Below, in pieces: positions 31,956-33,015 of a DNA stretch of 33,015 nucleotides. Below the pieces are notes generated by a model that was not told the DNA's origin, did not search any database, and worked only from the letters and a program-made list of their open reading frames with translations. The stretch is from Kiritimatiellia bacterium (lineage in GTDB: Bacteria > Verrucomicrobiota > Kiritimatiellia > RFP12 > UBA1067): NCBI GenBank assembly GCA_028684935.1, contig JAQUEX010000014.1, forward strand, positions 1 through 33,015. Reading direction: 5' to 3'. Position 1 is the first letter of the stretch, and every line of letters starts with the position of its first letter. A program made the position numbers and the translations under genes.

Positions 31956-32783
31956 TCATTCATGGTTCTCACGCGCGGTGGGCTCGCCCATCGCCGCTAT
32001 CTCACCGAACTGCTCCACCACCACGGCCGGCGGCGAGCCGGTGTAAGCCGCCAGACTCGCCCGCGTGGTTTCGCCGGAAAGCACGCAGACAAAATCCACG
32101 CCCGCGCGGTCTGCCATGGCCTTGTCCGTATAGAGTCGGTCGCCGACCACCGCGATCTCTTCGCGCGCGAAGCGCTGCAGCACCGGGGCCATCAGGCTCG
32201 GAGAGGGTTTGCCGAAAACGTGCGCGGGCGTCATGCCGTTCGTGGTTTTGAGCAGCGCCAGCATGCCTCCGACATCCGGGATCGGACCGTTCTCGCTCGG
32301 GCAACAGGCGTCGGGATGCGTGGCGACGAAGTCAAGCTCCGGCCGCGCGTTGTGCAGCACCGCTAGGCGTCGCAGTTTTTCATAGGTCAGCTCCGGATCG
32401 TACGCCAGCGCCATCAGCTCGTTCCGTTCGAGCGCGAACTCGAACGCGACATCCGGCAGCCGCCGCTGCAGGAAGGCGGTCACCGCTTCGCTGGCGACCA
32501 GGTACACCGAGCGGTAGGCCCGCTCGCGGATGTAACTCTCCAGTGTGGCCAACGGTGTCAGGATCTGCTCATCGACAACAGGAATGCCCGCGCCGCCGAT
32601 CTTCTTGAGATAGGCCTCAGGCGTTTTCGAGGTGTTGTTGGTCAGGTAATAGAAGGCAAAACGACGGCTCTTGCATGCGTCGATCACAAAGCGGACCGCC
32701 GGCTCGATCGGCTGCGGCCCCATGAACAGCGTGCCGTCGAGATCGCACACGAAAGCTTTTTTTGCATTGAGTTCAAAAGGCAT
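31956..32783 (-). CDS. HAD-IIA family phosphatase, NagD-like
   Basis: The ATG at 32783 has AGGAG about 12 bases upstream. The 275-residue protein has the four HAD motifs: nucleophile DLDGT at 14-18 (Asp14, Asp16), TNN at 48-50, Lys in FGKPSPSL near 190, and GDRLYTD near 213-219 with the acidic metal ligand. The large C2-type cap lies between motifs II and III, which places it in subclass IIA with NagD and p-nitrophenyl phosphatases. These cytoplasmic enzymes remove phosphate from nucleotides or sugar phosphates; the physiological substrate is not evident. It reads into the repeat island, and no own terminator is seen. Confidence 0.92.
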   Translation of the reverse strand: MPFELNAKKAFVCDLDGTLFMGPQPIEPAVRFVIDACKSRRFAFYYLTNNTSKTPEAYLKKIGGAGIPVVDEQILTPLATLESYIRERAYRSVYLVASEAVTAFLQRRLPDVAFEFALERNELMALAYDPELTYEKLRRLAVLHNARPELDFVATHPDACCPSENGPIPDVGGMLALLKTTNGMTPAHVFGKPSPSLMAPVLQRFAREEIAVVGDRLYTDKAMADRAGVDFVCVLSGETTRASLAAYTGSPPAVVVEQFGEIAAMGEPTARENHE

Positions 32784-32809
32784 GTCGCAGCATTTCTCCT
32801 GTCACTTAA

Positions 32810-32967
32810 AAAGGGTTACCCCCTCACGCCGGGAGGGACGAGCGTCCGCTCGTCCAGGGCAAGCAGACGCTTGCCCCTCCCGTGTGTCAAAGGGTTACCC
32901 CCTCACGCCGGGAGGGACGAGCGTCCGCTCGTCCAGGGCAAGCAGACGCTTGCCCCTCCCGTGTGTC
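32810..32967. repeat. Perfect 79-bp tandem duplication with branched inverted repeats
   Basis: Two identical 79-bp units (32810-32888 and 32889-32967) each contain a GGACGAGC/GCTCGTCC hairpin (loop GTCC) and a GGGCAAGC/GCTTGCCC hairpin (loop AGAC). Both are enclosed by GGGAG/CTCCC, giving a Y-shaped fold. They lie upstream of the HAD gene. No coding frame is conserved. Confidence 0.85.
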
Positions 32968-33015
32968 CTCGTTATGTGTCATATCCGTGGGGCTTCTCGC
33001 GCCAGATGCAGGCGA

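Noticed and set aside
32810-32967. Possible CRISPR array
   Set aside because: The two 79-bp units are directly adjacent and identical with no unique spacers, and no cas gene is near.

Overview
The window is a GC-rich bacterial chromosome segment from a Gram-negative organism. The bamA-skp-lpxD outer-membrane/lipid A cluster, a predicted outer-membrane porin and lipoprotein- and Sec-type leaders all point to a diderm. A GH29 fucosidase beside a Gfo/Idh/MocA oxidoreductase, a shortened alanyl-tRNA synthetase and many intergenic palindromes and short tandem repeats would fit the PVC group, perhaps Kiritimatiellota. That placement is an inference from gene content, because no rRNA is present.

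Layout. 1-4.5 kb (+): the end of a Gfo/Idh/MocA oxidoreductase, an EF-hand lipoprotein, a secreted GH29 alpha-L-fucosidase and an HI0933-type flavoprotein. 4.6-9.4 kb (+): a helix-hairpin-helix protein, recA with a LexA-box-like palindrome just upstream, a short alaS and a J-domain-like protein. 9.5-15.5 kb (-): an HtrA/DegP protease with a structured leader, then bamA, skp and lpxD, transcribed in that order toward lower coordinates; together these assemble outer-membrane proteins, chaperone them and start lipid A synthesis. 15.8-22.5 kb (-): an addB-addA-type nuclease/helicase pair with overlapping reading frames, followed closely by a Nudix hydrolase. 22.7-24.7 kb (+): a very cysteine-rich exported mini-protein with its own promoter and terminator, then an ATP-grasp/GNAT fusion. 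24.7-26.3 kb (-): plsY and gpsA overlapping by ATGA, a glycerophospholipid entry module. 26.6-29.9 kb (+): an alginate-export-like porin and argS. 29.9-33.0 kb: a DJ-1/PfpI protein (-), a GGQ-domain ribosome-rescue factor (+), a repeat island and a HAD-IIA phosphatase (-).

The most unusual part is the repeat island at 31.2-32.0 kb. It holds a 394-bp element with 21-bp perfect terminal inverted repeats, a 9-bp flanking direct duplication and subterminal inverted hexamer arrays. Inside is a degenerate four-helix-bundle (23S-rRNA-intervening-sequence/Avd-like) gene with an internal deletion. Around it lie long palindromes of a CACGAAGG/CACGGAGG type, also found between recA and alaS and inside the bamA-skp-lpxD cluster. 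Other repeat families are a 79-bp perfect tandem duplication with a branched fold (32.8 kb), purine tracts, a 9-bp tandem repeat, and 21-bp repeats lying in frame inside the ATP-grasp/GNAT gene.

No tRNA, rRNA, CRISPR array, transposase or integrase was recognised.
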